Source: Euptelea pleiosperma (taxonomy: Eukaryota; Streptophyta; Magnoliopsida; Ranunculales; Eupteleaceae). Taken from it: DNA of 64,000 nt. Positions 63,311 through 64,000 of the stretch are shown here, piece by piece (positions within the stretch are counted from its first letter, which is position 1; each line of letters opens with the position of its first letter). The DNA lies in the NCBI GenBank assembly GCA_035048495.1, contig CM068551.1, positions 12,650,248 to 12,714,247 on the forward strand. Reading direction: 5' to 3'. The notes beneath the pieces are model-generated. The model saw only the letters and a list, made by a program, of their open reading frames with translations, was not told the origin of the DNA and made no database searches. Both the position numbers and the translations under genes were made by a program.

Positions 63311-63709
63311 AAGGGTGGCCCCAGCCTATGTTGGCTCTGAAATGGGCTTGAGTTTGATTTTAAGACCACTTACATAAAGCAAGAGAGCAATTGGGCTGGA
63401 GGCTGGACATTTGCTACCTCAGGTTGGGCTCGAGCCGAAATTTCAGAGCCTCGCCCAAAATCCAGTTGGTCTTCAGTTCAGGCCTCGGGCAATCAGACAA
63501 CCCGACCTAACCTCTTTTATAATACAAATATATTAATTATATACTTATAATAGCTTTTATTATAGTTACACTTGGTAACACATTTTTTTTGTTTGTTAAT
63601 TTTTGTCATCCAACCTGACCAACCTAACAGGCCCAACGTAACCCAAGTCGGACTTAAGCTTAGAGACGAGTAGCTCGGGTTGGGCTTGGGTTAGAAACAT
63701 TGAGCTTAA
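63311..63709. other. GGGCTCGAGCC-rich intergenic sequence
   Basis: Words such as GGTTGGGCTCGAGCC, CCAACCTGACC and GGTTGGGCTTGGG recur, some in inverted orientation, reminiscent of 8870-8960. No coding sequence. Confidence 0.4.
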
Positions 63710-64000
63710 TGTCACGGACCTAGTCTTCAACCCTTGCTAGAGACCGTGCAGCACTCGAGTTAGTACTCATTTACTTAGCTCAAGTTAGCCTTTGCCCCTT
63801 AGTCACTTAGGACTTTGCCTTGTCTAAGTACTCAACCTACTCAAGAAGCACACAAGCACACAAGGACACAAGAGAGCTCTTTAGAGAATGAGACTTGTAT
63901 TGCTCAACTCTAGATTACAAGATTTCCAGATTCCAAGATGATTACAAATGAGGGGGCTTGCCCCTTTATATAGGCTTCAAGCCTTATTCTAGAATTCTCC
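63710..64000 (-). mobile_element. Probable LTR, cut by the window end
   Basis: The boundary word TGTCACGGACC starts at 63710. On the minus strand there is a TATA box, TATATAAAGG (63972-63963), inside GCCTATATAAAGGGGC. This suggests an LTR oriented on the minus strand, with its CA end at 63710. The rest lies beyond 64000, so class and completeness are unknown. Confidence 0.5.

Overview
The window reads as nuclear DNA from a flowering plant with a large, transposon-rich genome. It has split genes with GT-AG introns, plant-specific protein families (IBH1-type HLH, plastid BASS transporter, DUF538) and most classes of plant transposon. A woody non-grass angiosperm, possibly a magnoliid, is a guess from repeat style and not a demonstrated assignment. 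All sites and motifs below were read by eye; no alignment or database search was run.

Only four loci look like ordinary host genes. They are IBH1 (about 1.2-1.65 kb, +), a five-exon BASS1-like plastid transporter (9.5-13.9 kb, -), a two-exon plant membrane protein of unknown function (21.4-23.8 kb, +) and an intronless DUF538 protein (61.8-62.2 kb, -). They lie far apart and show no common pathway. A fifth intact reading frame at 33.35-34.37 kb (-) encodes a Myb/SANT-like protein of the kind carried by PIF/Harbinger transposons, and it abuts a broken Helitron Rep/helicase N-terminus.

Layout: 0-0.4 kb foldback element; 1.2-1.65 IBH1; 2.4-2.7 array of small hairpins; 4.2-7.7 decayed copia and gypsy pieces with satellites; 9.5-13.9 BASS1 with a complex repeat element in intron 1; 14.5-21.0 dense miniature elements, some nested; 21.4-23.8 membrane-protein gene; 24.6-29.6 miniature elements and Helitron-like repeats; 29.6-32.9 mostly unannotatable; 33.3-36.2 SANT gene and Helitron remnant; 36.5-42.0 repeats and a CACTA-like element; 42.1-45.8 hAT transposase pseudogene split by a solo LTR; 46.5-47.7 tandem Helitron-like units; 48.8-51.4 second solo LTR of the same family; 51.8-52.25 hAT-type MITE; 53.0-54.5 reversed gypsy 5' end; 54.6-55.0 RNase H pseudogene; 56.8-57.5 copia solo LTR; 57.7-59.7 long inverted repeats; 60.3-61.1 two more MITEs; 61.8-62.2 DUF538 gene; 63.7-64.0 an LTR running off the window.

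Repeat family names used below. A: about 210-bp near-perfect palindromes (5 copies). B: foldback repeat with core GTGGCACACTCTTAGAGACC, partly carried inside Helitron-like units. C: long-TIR element beginning TGATGTAACAAGGTATACC. D: element ending in GGGCCACGAGAGTCC. E: degenerate repeat around TTGACACACAA. H: AACGGCC-rich hAT-type MITE with CAAGGTTTAAA ends. The most distinctive material is structural: perfect target-site duplications, nested insertions, tandem Helitron junctions and hairpin arrays. No complete new functional system is evident.
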